A stretch of 64,000 bases of DNA from NCBI RefSeq assembly GCF_002575655.3, contig NC_053039.3:225079622-225143621 (forward strand), written 5' to 3'. Source of the DNA: Aegilops tauschii subsp. strangulata. Its lineage: Eukaryota > Streptophyta > Magnoliopsida > Poales > Poaceae. A program made the translations under genes and the position numbers. Under the pieces are notes generated by a model. That model made no database searches. It saw only the letters and a list, made by a program, of their open reading frames with translations, and was not told where the DNA came from. Shown piece by piece: positions 10,128 through 21,553 of the stretch (the stretch's first letter is position 1; each line of letters starts with the position of its first letter).

Positions 10128-11841
10128 TGTTGGGGAACGTAGTAATTTCAAAAAAAATCCTACGCACACGCAAGATCATGGTGATGCATAGCAACGAGAA
10201 GGGAGAGTGTTGTCCACGTACCCTCGTAGACCGACAGCGGAAGCGTTATCACAACGCGGTTGATGTAGTCGTACGTCTTCACGATCCGACCGATCAAGTA
10301 CCGAACGCACGGCACCTCCGAGTTCTACACACGTTCAGCTAGATGACGTCCCTCGAACTCCGATCCAGCCGAGTGTTGAGGGAGAGTTTCGTCAGCACGA
10401 CGGCGTGGTGACGATGATGATGTTCCACCGACGCAGGGCTTCGCCTAAGCTCCGCAACGGTATTATCGAGGTGTAATATGGTGGAGGGGGGGCACCGCAC
10501 ACGGCTAAGAGATCTCAAGGATCAATTGTTGTGTCCATGGGGTGCCCCCTGCCCCCGTATATAAAGGAGCAAGGGAGGAGGAGGCCGGCCCTAGGAGGGG
10601 GCGCACCAAGTGTGGAGTCCTACTAGGACTCCCTAGTCCTAGTAGGATTCCACCTCCCATATGGAATAGGAAAAGAGGAAGGGAAAAAGAGAAGGAAGGA
10701 AGGGGGCGCCCCCCTTCCCTAGTCCAATTCGGACCAGACCAAGGGGAGGGGTGCGGCCACCCTTGAGGCCCTTTTTCTTCTTTCCCGTATGGCCCAATAA
10801 GGCCCAATACGTATTCCCGTAACTCTCCGGTACTCCGAAAAATACCTGAATCACTCGGAACCTTTCCGAAGTCCGAATATAGTCATCCAATATATCGATC
10901 TTTACGTCTCGGCCATTTCGAGACTCCTCGTCATGTCCCCGATCTCATCCGGGACTCCGAACTCCTTCGGTACATCAAAACTCAATAAAACTGTCATCGT
11001 AACGTTAAGCGTGCGGACCCTACGGGTTCGAGAACTATGTAGACATGACCGAGACACGTCTCCGGTTAATAACCAATAGCGGGACCTGAATGCCCATATT
11101 GGCTCCCACATATTCTACGAAGATCTTTATCGGTCAGACCGCATAACAACATACGTTGTTCCCTTTGTCACCGGTATGTTACATGCCCGAGATTTGATCG
11201 TCGGTATCTCGATACCTAGTTCAATCTCGTTACCGGCAAGTCTCTTTACTCGTTCCGTAATACATCATCTCGCAACTAACTCATTAGTCACAATGCTTGC
11301 AAGGCTTATAGTGATGTGCATTACCGAGTGGGCCCAGAGATACCTCTCCGATAATCGGAGTGACAAATCCTAATCTCGAAATACGCCAACCCAACAAGTA
11401 CCTTTGGAGACACCTATAGAGCACCTTTATAATCACCCATTTATGTTGTGACGTTTGGTAGCACACAAAGTGTTCCTCCGGTAAATGGGAGTTGCATAAT
11501 CTCATAGTCATAGGAACATGTATAAGTCATGAAGAAAGCAATAGCAACATACTAAACGATCGGGTGCTAAGCTAACGGAATGGGTCAAGTCAATCATGTC
11601 ATTCTCCTAATGAGGTGATCTCGTTAATCAAATGACAACTTATGTCTATGGCTAGGAAACATAACCATCTTTGATTAACGAGCTAGTCAAGTAGAGGCAT
11701 ACTAGTGACACTCTGTTTGTCTATATATTCACACATGTATTATGTTTCCGGTTAATACAATTCTAGCATGAATAATAAACATTTATCATGATAAGGAAAT
11801 ATATAATACTTTATTATTCCCTCTAGGGCATATTTCCTTCA
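10128..11841 (-). repeat. 3' LTR of Angela-2
   Basis: On the + strand TGTTGGGGAACGTAG...CATATTTCCTTCA; 1714 bp. It abuts the polypurine tract at 11842. Confidence 0.95.
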
Positions 11842-11857
11842 GTCTCCCACTTGCACT
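11842..11857 (-). promoter_or_regulatory. Polypurine tract of Angela-2
   Basis: CAAGTGGGAGAC on the - strand, directly before the 3' LTR start TGAAGGAAATATGC. Confidence 0.8.
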
Positions 11858-12129
11858 AGAGTCAATAATCTAGTTCACATCGCCATGTGATTTAACATGA
11901 ATAGTTCACATCACCAGGTGATTAACACCCATAGTTCACATCTTTATGTGACCATCACCCAAAGGGTTTACTAGAGTCAGTAATCTAGTTCACATCGCTA
12001 TGTGATTAACACCCAAAGAGTACTAAGGTGTGATCATGTTTTGCTTGTGAGATAATTTTAGTCAACGGTCTGTCACATTCAGATCCGTAAGTATTTTGCA
12101 AATTTCTATGTCTACAATGCTCTGCATGG

Positions 12130-13333
12130 AGCTACTCTAGCTAATTGCTCCCACTTTCAATATGTATCTAGACCGAGACTTAGAGTCATTTAGATTAGTG
12201 TCAAAACTTGCATCAACGTAACCTTTTACGACGATCCTTTTGTCACTTCCATAATCGAGAAACATATCCTTATTCCAGTAAGGATAATTTTGACCGCTGT
12301 CCAGTGATCTACTCCTAGATCACTATTGTATTCCCTTGCCAAAATCAGTGTAGGGTATACAATAGATCTGGTACACAGCATGGCATACTTTATAGAACCT
12401 ATGGCCGAGGCATAGGGAACGACTTTCATTCTTTTTCTATCTTCTGCCGTGGTCGGGTTTTGAGTCTTACTCAATTTCACACCTTGTAACACAGGCAAGA
12501 AACTCTTTCTTTGACTATTTCATTTTGAACCACTTCAAAATTTTGTTAAGGTATGTACTCATTGAAAAAACTTATCAAGCGTCTTGATCTATCTCTATAG
12601 ATCTTGATGCTCAATATGTAAGTAGCTTCACCGAGGTCTTTCTTTGAAAAACTCCTTTCAAACACTTCTTTATGCTTTGCAGAATAATTCTACATTATTT
12701 CCGATCAACAATATGTCATTCACATATACTTATCATAAATGTTGTAGTGCTCCCACTCACTTTCTTGTAAATACAGGCTTCACCGCAAGTCTGTATAAAA
12801 CTATATCCTTTGATCAACTTATCAAAGCATATATTCCAACTCCGAGATACTTGCACCAGTCCATAGATGGATCGCTGGAGCTTGCATATTTTGTTAGCAC
12901 CTTTAAGATTGACAAAACCTTCTGGTTGCATCATATACAACTCTTCTTTAATAAATCCATTAAGGAATGCAGTTTTGTTTATCCATTTGCCAGATTTCAT
13001 AAAATGCGGCAATTGCTAACATGACTCGGACAGACTTAAGCATCGTTGCGAGTGAGAAAATCTCATCGTAGTCAACACCTTGAACTTTGTCAAAAACCTT
13101 TTTCCGACAAGTCTAGCTTTGTAGATAGTAACACTACTATCAGCGTCCGTCTTCCTCTTGAAGATCCATTTATTTTCTATGGCTTGCCGATCATTGGGCA
13201 AGTCAATCAAAGTCCATACCTTGTTCTCATACATGGATCTCATCTCAGATTTCATGGCTTCAAGCCATTTTGCGGAATCTGGGCTCACCATCGCTTCTTC
13301 ATAGTTCGTAGGTTCGTCATGGTCTAGTAACAT
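12130..13333 (-). pseudogene. Angela-2 reverse transcriptase and RNase H, degenerate
   Basis: RT starts with the copia signature WLEAMKSEMRSMYENKVW (13270 region), then NKWIFKRKTDADSSVTIYKA. It continues in another frame with TAFLNGFIKEELYMMQPEGF and KLQRSIYGLVQVSRSWN (13012-12716). The catalytic YVDD region near 12710-12721 reads TAT GTG AAT GAC in the proper frame, i.e. YVND, and the frame is broken just before it. RNase H-side sequence (PYASAIGSIKYAMLCTRSIVYPT) is at 12498-12226. RT would copy element RNA into cDNA. At least three frame breaks and the D-to-N change make it inactive. Confidence 0.85.
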
Positions 13334-13384
13334 AACATCCAGAACAGGATTACCGTACCACTCTGGTGCGGATCTTACTCTGTT

Positions 13385-14527
13385 TTACCTACGAGGTTTG
13401 GTAGTAACTTGATTTGAAGTTACATGATCATCATCATTAACTTCCTCACTAATTGGTGTAGGAGTCACAGGAACAGATTTCTGTGATGAACTACTTTCCA
13501 ATAAGGGAGCAGGTACAGTTACCTCATCAAGTTCTACTTTCCTCCCACTCACATCTTTCGAGAGAAACTCCTTCTCTAGAAAGGATCCATACTTAGCAAC
13601 GAATGTCTTGCCTTCGGATCTGTGATAGAAGGTGTACCCAACTATCTCCTTTGGGTATCCTATGAAGACACATTTCTCCGATTTGGGTTTGAGCTTATCA
13701 GGATGAAACTTTTTCACATAAGCATCGCAACCCCAAAATTTTAAGAAACGACAACTTTGGTTCTTGCCAAACCACAGTTCATAAGGCGTCGTCTCAACGG
13801 ATTTTGATGGTGCCCTACTTAACGTGAATGCAGCTGTCTCTAATGCATAACCCCCAAAACGATTAGTGGTAAATTGGTAAGAGACATCATAGATTGCACT
13901 ATATCCAATAAAGTACGGTTATGACGTTCGGACACACCATTATGCTGTGGTGTTCCAGGTGGCATGAATTTGTGAAACTATTCCACATTGTTTTAACTGA
14001 AGGCCAAACTTGTAACTTAAATACTCTTCTCCACGATCAGATCATAGAAACTTTATTTTCTTGTTACGATGATTTTCTGCTTCCCTCTGAAATTATATGA
14101 ACTTTTCAAATGTTTCAGACTCTTGTTTCATTAAGTAGATATACCCATATCTGCTCAAATCATCTGTGAAGGTCAGAAAATAATGATACCTGCTACGAGG
14201 CTCAATATTCATCGGACCACATACATCTGTATGTATGATTTCCAACAAATCTGTTGCTCTCTCCATAGTTCCGGAGAACGGCGTTTTAGTCATCTTGCCC
14301 ATAAGGCACGGTTCGCAAGCATCAAGTGATTCATAATCAAGTGATTCCAAAATCCCATCAGTATGGAGTTTCTTCATGCGCTTTACACCAATATGACCTA
14401 AACGGCAGTGCCACAAATAAGTTGCACTATCATTATTAACTTTGCATCTTTTGGCTTCAATATTATGAATATGTGTATCACTACGATCGAGATCCAACAA
14501 ACTATTTTCGTTGGTGTGTATGACCAA
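13385..14527 (-). pseudogene. Angela-2 integrase with flanking linker, degenerate
   Basis: The GAG-pre-integrase/HHCC region is visible as WHCRLGHIGVKRMKKL ... CEPCLMGKMTKTPF, followed by the core start DLLEIIHTDVCGPM with the first catalytic Asp, then FTDDLSRYGYIYLMK (14527-14093). The frame breaks at about 14090. The region 13717-13385 carries the C-terminal part (FIGYPKEIVGYTFYHRSEGK, then a Ser/Pro-rich linker to RT). The copia order, integrase before RT, is clear. Confidence 0.85.
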
Positions 14528-14740
14528 AGAAGGTTTTATTCATGTAAACAGAACAACAATTGTTCTCTAATCTAAATGAATAACCGTATTGCAATAAACA
14601 TGATCAAATCATATTCATGCTCAACGCAAACACCAAATAACACTTATTTAGTTTCAACACTAATCCCGAAAGTACAGGGAGTGTGCGATGATGATCATAT
14701 CAATCTTGGAACTACTTCCAACACACATCGTCACCTCGCC

Positions 14741-15030
14741 TTTTACTAGTCTCTGTTTATTCTGCAACTCCCGTTTTCGAGTTACTACTCTTTAGCAACT
14801 GAACCAGTATCAATTACCGAGGGGTTGCTATAAACACTAGTAAAGTACACATCAATAATTTGTATATCAAATATACCTTTGTTCACTTTTACTAGTCTCT
14901 GTTTATTCTGCAACTCCCGTTTCGAGTTACTACTCTTAGCAACTGAACCAGTATCAATTACCGAGGGGTTGCTATAAACACTAGTAAAGTACATATCAAT
15001 AATCTGTATATCAAATATACCTTTGTTCAC
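14741..15030 (-). repeat. ~145-bp tandem duplication across the protease active site
   Basis: 14741-14886 (146 bp) and 14887-15030 (144 bp) are near-identical direct copies. The 5' copy in coding sense is 144 bp = 48 codons and stays in frame. The other has two single-base insertions (in TTTT and TTT runs) that break the frame. Confidence 0.9.
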
Positions 15031-15144
15031 TTTGCCATCCTTCTTATCCACCAAATAGTTGGGGTAGTTCCGCTTCCAGTGACCAGTCCCTTTGCAGTAG
15101 AAGCACTTAGTCTCAGGCTTAGGACCAGACTTAGGCTTCTTCAC
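14741..15144 (-). pseudogene. Angela-2 gag zinc knuckle and protease start
   Basis: The knuckle reads C-F-Y-C-K-G-T-G-H-W-K-R-N-Y, so the last Cys of CX2CX4HX4C is Tyr. Next comes the protease start, with the active-site block SNPSVIDTGSVAK. This block occurs twice because of an in-frame 144-bp tandem duplication (see repeat at 14741-15030). The frame then ends at a stop in the second copy. Family knuckles bind element RNA, and the aspartic protease cleaves the polyprotein. Confidence 0.85.
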
Positions 15145-15149
15145 TTGAG

Positions 15150-15860
15150 CAGCAACTTGCTTGCCGTTCTTCTTGAAGTTCCCCTTCTTCCCTTTGCCCT
15201 TTTCTTGAAACTAGTGGTCTCGTCAACCATCAACACTTGATGTTTTTCTTGATTTCTACCTTCGTCGATTTCAGCATCACGAAGAGCTCGGGAATTACTT
15301 TCGTCATCCCTTGCATACTATAGTTCATCACGAAGTTCTACTATCTTGGTGATGGTGACTAGAGAATTCTCTCAATCACTATTTTATCTGGAAGATTAAC
15401 TCCCACTTGATTCAAGCGATTGTAGTACCCAGACAATCTGAGCACATGCTCACTAGTTGAGCGATTCTCCTCCATCTTTTAGCTATAGAACTTGTTGGAG
15501 ACTTCATATCTCTCAACTCGGGTATTTGCTTGAAATATTAACTTCAACTCCTGGAACATCTCATATGGTCCATGACGTTCAAACCGTCTTTGAAGTCCCG
15601 ATTCTAAGCCGTTAAGCATGGTGCACTAAACTATCAAGTAGTCATCATATTGAGCTAGCCAAACGTTCATAACGTCTGCATCTGCTCCTGCAATAGGTCT
15701 GTCACCTAGCGGTGCATCAAGGACATAATTTTTCTGTGCAGCAATGAGGATAATCCTCAGATCACGGATCCAATCCGCATCTTTGCTACTAACATCTTTC
15801 AACATAATTTTCTCTAGGAACATATCAAAAATAAAACAGGGAAGTAACAACGCGAGCTAT
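15150..15860 (-). pseudogene. Angela-2 gag, degenerate
   Basis: The N-terminal part at 15850-15626 reads VSSKDADWIRDLRIILIAAQ and KNYVLDAPLGDRPIAGADAD, the typical start of Angela/BARE gag. Later blocks (FQELKLIFQANTRVERYE-like, MEENRSTSEHVLRL-like) are visible across 15600-15400 in shifting frames. It is homologous to the Angela-1 gag start at 19975-20454. Confidence 0.8.
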
Positions 15861-17110
15861 TGATCTACAACATAATTTGCAAAATACTACCAGGACTAAG
15901 TTCATGATAAATTTAAGTTCAATTAATCATATTACTTAAGAACTCCCACTTAGATAGACATCCCTCTAATCCTCTAAGTGATCACGTGATCCATATCAAC
16001 TAAACCATGTCCGATCATCACGTGAGATAGAGTAGTTTCAACGGTGAACATCACTATGTTGATCATATCTACTATATGATTCACGCTCGACCTTTCGGTC
16101 TCCGTGTTCCGAGGCCATATCTGTTATATGCTAGGCTCGTCAAGTTTAACCTGAGTATTCCGCGTGTGCAACTGTTTTGCACCCGTTGTATTTGAACGTA
16201 GAGCCTATCACACCCGATCATCACGTGGTGTCTCAGCACGAAGAACTTTCGCAACGGTGCATACTCAGGGAGAACACTTATACTTTGATAATTTAGTGAA
16301 GGATCATCTTATAATGCTACCGTCAAACAAAGCAAGATAAGATGCATAAAGGATTAACATCACATGCAATCAATATAAGTGATATGATATGGCCATCATC
16401 ATCTTGTGCTTGTGATCTCCATCTCCGAAGCACCGTGCTTGTGATCTCCATCTCCGAAGCACCGTCATGATCACCATCGTCACCGGTGCGACACCTTGAT
16501 CTCCATCGTAGCATCGTTGTCGTCTCGTCAATCTTATGCTTCTACGACTATCGCTACCGCTTAGTGATAAAGTAAAGCATTACATGGCGATTGCATTGCA
16601 TACAATAAAACGACAACCATATGGCTCCTGCCAGTTGCCGATAACTCGGTTACAAAACATGATCATCTCATACAACAAATTATATCACATCATGTCTTGA
16701 CCATATCACATCACAACATGCCCTGCAAAAACAAGTTAGACGTCCTCTACTTTGTTGTTGCAAGTTTTACGTGGCTGCTACGGGCTTAGCAAGAACCGTT
16801 CTTACCTACGCATCAAAACCACAACGATAGTTTGTCAAGTTGGTGCTGTTTTAACCTTCGCAAGGACCGGGCGTAGCCACACTCGGTTCAACTAAAGTGA
16901 GAGAGACAGACACCCGCCAGACACCTTTAAGCAACGAGTGCTCCGAACGGTGAAACCAGTCTCGTGTAAGCGTACGCGTAATGTCGGTCCGGGCCGCTTT
17001 ATCTCACAATACCGCTGAACCAAAGTATGACATGCTGGTAAGCAGTATGACTTATATCGCCCACAACTCACTTGTGTTCTACTCGTGCATAGCATCAACG
17101 CATAAAACCA
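15861..17110 (-). other. Angela-2 untranslated leader
   Basis: Long non-coding leader between the primer site and gag, usual for this family. It is homologous in inverted sense to the Angela-1 leader at 18845-19974. It holds a 29-bp tandem duplication at 16406-16463. Confidence 0.8.
16406..16463 (-). repeat. 29-bp tandem duplication in the Angela-2 leader
   Basis: Two perfect copies of GTGCTTGTGATCTCC...GAAGCACC (16406-16434 and 16435-16463). Confidence 0.9.
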
Positions 17111-17124
17111 GGCTCTGATACCAC
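17111..17124 (-). promoter_or_regulatory. Primer-binding site of Angela-2
   Basis: GTGGTATCAGAGCC on the - strand directly after the 5' LTR; it matches the 3' end of initiator Met tRNA. Confidence 0.95.
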
Positions 17125-18839
17125 TGTTGGGGAACGTAGTAATTTCAAAAAAATTCCTACGCACACGCAAGATCATGGTGATGCATAGCAACGAGAGGGG
17201 AGAGTGTTGTCCACGTACCCTTGTAGACCGACAGCGGAAGCGTTATCACAACGCGGTTGATGTAGTCGTACGTCTTCACGATCCGACCGATCAAGTACCG
17301 AACGCACGGCACCTCCGAGTTCTACACACGTTCAGCTCGATGACGTCCCTCGAACTCCGATCCAGCCGAGTGTTGAGGGAGAGTTTCGTCAGCACGACGG
17401 CGTGGTGACGATGATGATGTTCCACCGACGCAGGGCTTCGCCTAAGCTCCGCAACGGTATTATCGAGGTGTAATATGGTGGAGGGGGGTACCGCACACGG
17501 CTAAGAGATCTCAAGGATCAATTGTTGTGTCCATGGGGTGCCCCCTGCCCCCGTATATAAAGGAGCAAGGGAGGAGGAGGCCGGCCCTAGGAGGGGGCGC
17601 ACCAAGTGTGGAGTCCTACTAGGACTCCCTAGTCCTAGTAGGATTCCACCTCCCATATGGAATAGGAAAAGAGGAAGGGAAAAAGATAAGGAAGGAAGGG
17701 GGCGCCCCCCTTCCCTAGTCCAATTCGGACCAGACCAAGGGGAGGGGTGCGGCCACCCTTGAGGCCCTTTTTCTTCTTTCCCGTATGGCCCAATAAGGCC
17801 CAATACGTATTCCCGTAACTCTCCGATACTCCGAAAAATACTCGAATCACTCGGAACCTTTCCGAAGTCCGAATATAGTCGTCCAATATATCGATCTTTA
17901 TGTCTCGGCCATTTCGAGACTCCTCGTCATGTCCCCGATCTCATCCGGGACTCCGAACTCCTTCGGTACATCAAAACTCAATAAAACTGTCATCGTAACG
18001 TTAAGCGTGCGGACCCTACGGGTTCGAGAACTATGTAGACATGACCGAGACACGTCTCCGGTCAATAACCAATAGCGGGACCTGGATGCCCATATTGGCT
18101 CCCACATATTCTACGAAGATCTTTATCGGTCAGACCACATAACAACATACGTTGTTCCCTTTGTCACCGGTATGTTACTTGCCCGAGATTTGATCGTCGG
18201 TATTTCGATACCTAGTTCAATCTCGTTACCGGCAAGTCTCTTTACTCGTTCCGTAATACATCATCTTGCAACTAACTCATTAGTCACAATGCTTGCAAGG
18301 CTTATAGTGATGTGCATTACCGAGTGGGCCCAGAGATACCTCTCCGATAGTCGGAGTGACAAATCCTAATCTCGAAATACGCCAACCCAACAAGTACCTT
18401 TGGAGACACCTGTAGAGCACCTTTATAATCACCCATTTACGTTGTGACGTTTGGTAGCACACAAAGTGTTCCTCCGGTAAACGGGAGTTGCATAATCTCA
18501 TAGTCATAGGAACATGTATAAGTCATGAAGAAAGCAATAGCAACATACTAAACGGTCGGGTGCTAAGCTAACGGAATGGGTCAAGTCAATCACGTCATTC
18601 TCCTAATGAGGTGATCTCGTTAATCAAATGACAACTTATGTCTATGGCTAGGAAACATAACCATCTTTGATTAACGAGCTAGTCAAGTAGAGGCATACTA
18701 GTGACACTCTGTTTGTCTATATATTCACACATGTATTATGTTTCCGGTTAATACAATTCTAGCATGAATAATAAACATTTATCATGATATAAGGAAATAT
18801 ATAATACTTTATTATTGCCTCTAGGGCATATTTCCTTCA
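17125..18839 (-). repeat. 5' LTR of Angela-2
   Basis: 1715 bp, same ends as 10128-11841; followed on the right by the TSD TTATT. Confidence 0.95.
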
Positions 18840-18844
18840 TTATT

Positions 18845-19974
18845 TTGATTTGGCATTATTGTGGGATGAAGTAGCCCGGACCAACCTTACATGTCCACGC
18901 ACATGAGACCGGTTCCACCGACTGACATGCAACTAGTTTTGCATAAAGGTGGCTGGCGGGTGTCTGTTTCTCCTACTTTAGTTGAATTGAATTTGACTGC
19001 GGCCGGTCCTTGAAGAAGGTTAAAATAGCAAACTTGACAAAACACCATTTTGGTTTTATGCGTAGGTAAGAACGGTTCTTGCTAGAAGCCCGTAGCAGCC
19101 ACGTAAAACTCGCAACAACAAAGTAGAGGACGTCTAACTTGTTTTTGCACGGCATCTTGTGATGTGATATGGTCAAGACATGATGTGATGTACGTTGTTG
19201 TATGAGATGATCATGTTTTGCAAAAGTTATCGGCAACCGGCAGGAGCCTTATGGTTGTCTCTTTATTGTATGAAATGCAAACGCCATGTAATTGCTTTAC
19301 TTTATCACTATGCATTAGCAATAGTTGTAGAAGCAATAGTTGGCGAGACGACCACGATGCAACGATGGAGACCAAGGTGTCGAGCCGGTAATGATGGAGA
19401 TCATGACGATGCTTTGGAGATGGAGATCAAAAGCACAAGATGATGATGGCCATATCATGGCACATATTTTGATTGCATGTGATGTTTATCTTTTATTTAT
19501 CTTATTTTTCTTTGTATGGCGATAGCATTGTAAGATGATCCCTTAACTAAATTTCAAGTTAAAAGTGTTATCCCTGAGTATGCACCGTCACTACAGTTCA
19601 TCGTGTTGAGACACCACGTGATGATCGGGTGTGATAGACTCTACGTTCACATACAACGGGTGCAAGACAGTTTTGCACATGCGGAATACTTGGGTCAAAC
19701 TTGACGAGCCTAGCATGTACAAACATGGCCTCAGAACACTGGAGACCGAAAGGTCGAACGTGAATCATATAGTAGATATGATCAACATAGAGATGTTCAC
19801 CATTGATGACTACTCCATCTCACGTGATGATCGGACATGGTTTAGTTGATTTGGATCACATATCATTTAGATGACTTGAGGGATGTCTAAGTGGGAGTTC
19901 TTAAATAATTTGATTAATTGAACTTAATTTATCATGAACTTAGTCCTGATAGTATTTGCATATCTATGTTGTAG
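18845..19974 (+). other. Angela-1 leader, right of the Angela-2 insertion
   Basis: Continues Angela-1 after the TSD. It contains the family leader, for example the stretch around 19600-19860 (GATCGGGTGTGATAGACTC ... ATGATCGGACATGG). No coding frame with homology. Confidence 0.8.
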
Positions 19975-20454
19975 ATGAATGGCCCGTGCTACCGTCCCCT
20001 GAATTTTAATGCGTTCCTAGAGAAAGCTAAGTTGAAAGATCATGGTAACAACTACACGGACTAGGTCTGTAACTTGAGAATTATCCTCATTGCTGCACAG
20101 AAGAATTATGTCCTTGATGCACCGCTAGGTGAAAGGCCTGCTGCAGGAGCAGATGCTGATGTTTTGAACGTCTGGCAAGCTCGATCCGATGACTACTAGA
20201 TAGTTCAGTGTGCCATGTTTTATGTCTTAGACTCGGGACTTCAAAGAGGTTTTGAATGTCATGGAGCATATGAGATGTTCCAGGAGTTGAAGTTAATATT
20301 TCAAGCAAATGCCCGAGTTGAGAGATATGAAGTCTCCAACAAGTTCTATAGCTGCAAGATGGAGGAGAACAGTTCTATCAGTGAACACATACTCAAAATG
20401 TCTGGGTACCATAATCACTTGACTCAGCTGGGAGTTAATCTTCCAGATGATAGT
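19975..20454 (+). pseudogene. Angela-1 gag, N-terminal part (UBN2-like), interrupted
   Basis: Starts at ATG 19975. Blocks KNYVLDAPLGERPAAGADAD, then GLQRGFECHGAYEMFQELKL and MSGYHNHLTQLGVNLPDD are copia gag (UBN2-type). In-frame stops occur near 20062 and 20200. The frame is cut at 20454 by the gypsy-1 LTR. Gag would form the virus-like particle that packages element RNA. Confidence 0.85.
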
Positions 20455-21369
20455 TGTCGCAGGAAACCACGGCCACCTATGGGACTAAGAGTCCCTTGCT
20501 GGTTTGCTGGGGGAATGGCACGTTGCACAAAGAGCAGAGGAGCGTGAGACAGCACGACAGAGATCACATAGGTAGTTTTACCCAGGTTCGGGCCGCCGTG
20601 AGGCGTAAAACCCTACTCCTGCTTTGGTGGATTGATGGTGGAAAGAAGGTGGTATGCACAACACGCTCGCCCGACAGGGTTGCCTCAAGGCAGAACGGCT
20701 ACGGGCGTATGAATATGTGAGGGGGCAGCTTCACCAACTAAGGGTCCAACCCTTTCTACGGTTGCCTTGGGCCTCCTTTTATAGACAGAGGGGTCACCAC
20801 AGTGGCAAATCAGTCATTATACATTGATAAGATAGCAAATAGTGCTATCATACCTAACTCTACAGGCTGACAGAGCGCATTAAATGTGCCGCTCAACATC
20901 ACATTGCAGGCCTGCCGGGCTATTTTGCCAGCTTCACATTCGCTCGCTCGACACGCCGCAGGACGGGTGTTGCATGTAGGCATTTCTTGTAGAAAATGCC
21001 CGCCATGTGGCAAATGGCTGCCACTCGGCCATTTTGCGGCTTGACACCACACCGATCGATGACGTGCGTCGTGGTGAGGTGGGGTGGTGAGGTGGTTCTG
21101 CTCTCACGAGTCCCGGCAGGCCCTGCCGGGGCGTCTTGGAGGTTTGCTTCCGGGGGTAACCCCGTCCTCGCCAGGCTCGCCTGCCCGGCAAGGCAGGCTT
21201 CTCTCTTGCCAGTATCTTACTTCTCTGGTTAAGTCTTGGTCCTCCTAAGATGCATGTTGCTTCCTTGAAAATCTAATCTCTTGTGCTTTGGCCTGACCTT
21301 GGTGCTGTAGTCTTGCTCCCGTGCCTGTGCACAGTCTGGGCAACGGACCCAGGGTTTGTTGCACCGACA
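20455..21369 (-). repeat. 3' LTR of gypsy-1
   Basis: On the + strand TGTCGCAGGAAACC...GTTGCACCGACA, 915 bp. On the - strand CTATAAAAGG near 20776-20787 is a TATA box. The CCCAGGTTCGGGCCGCCGTGA stretch (20580-20602) matches the R/U5 style of Triticeae gypsy LTRs. Confidence 0.85.
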
Positions 21370-21385
21370 GAAGCCCCCGGGCCTG
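21370..21385 (-). promoter_or_regulatory. Polypurine tract of gypsy-1
   Basis: CAGGCCCGGGGGCTTC on the - strand directly before the LTR start TGTCGG. It is nearly the same as in gypsy-2. Confidence 0.75.
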
Positions 21386-21553
21386 TCTAGAACGCGTTGC
21401 CGAGCGTTGTTGGGGTAGGACCTAATAAGTGCACAGGCAGGGGCGGGGAAGTGGCTGGTCCCTTGAGATCTTCTTTGTTCTTCATTAATCTTGAGCCCAG
21501 GCCAGTTTCCAGTTTTCCCACGTGCAATGTTACGGAAAAACTCAGATCATGGC

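Larger units (their letters stand above)
10128..18839 (-). mobile_element. Angela-2: full-length Angela-type Ty1/copia retrotransposon
   Basis: An 8712-bp element bounded by LTRs 10128-11841 and 17125-18839 and flanked by a perfect TSD TTATT (10123-10127 and 18840-18844). On the - strand the order is 5' LTR, PBS, leader, gag, protease, integrase, RT, RNase H, polypurine tract, 3' LTR, which is the copia order. By eye the LTRs differ at about 25 of ~1715 positions (about 1.5%), so insertion is fairly recent (roughly 0.6 million years if 1.3e-8 per site per year is assumed). It lies inside Angela-1 in the opposite orientation. Confidence 0.95.
8253..20454 (+). mobile_element. Angela-1: Angela/WIS/BARE-type copia element, 5' portion, interrupted
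   Basis: The 5' LTR (8253-10026) is followed by an iMet-type primer site, leader and the beginning of gag. The element is split at 10127/18845 by Angela-2 (TSD TTATT) and ends at 20454, where gypsy-1 inserted. Protease, integrase, RT and the 3' LTR are not in the window. The sequence is more decayed than Angela-2. Confidence 0.9.

Noticed and set aside
10505..10807. Repeated Gly/Pro-rich frames in the Angela LTRs (also 17501-17803 and 9318-9626).
   Set aside because: They lie wholly inside LTRs, on either strand, in purine/pyrimidine-biased sequence.
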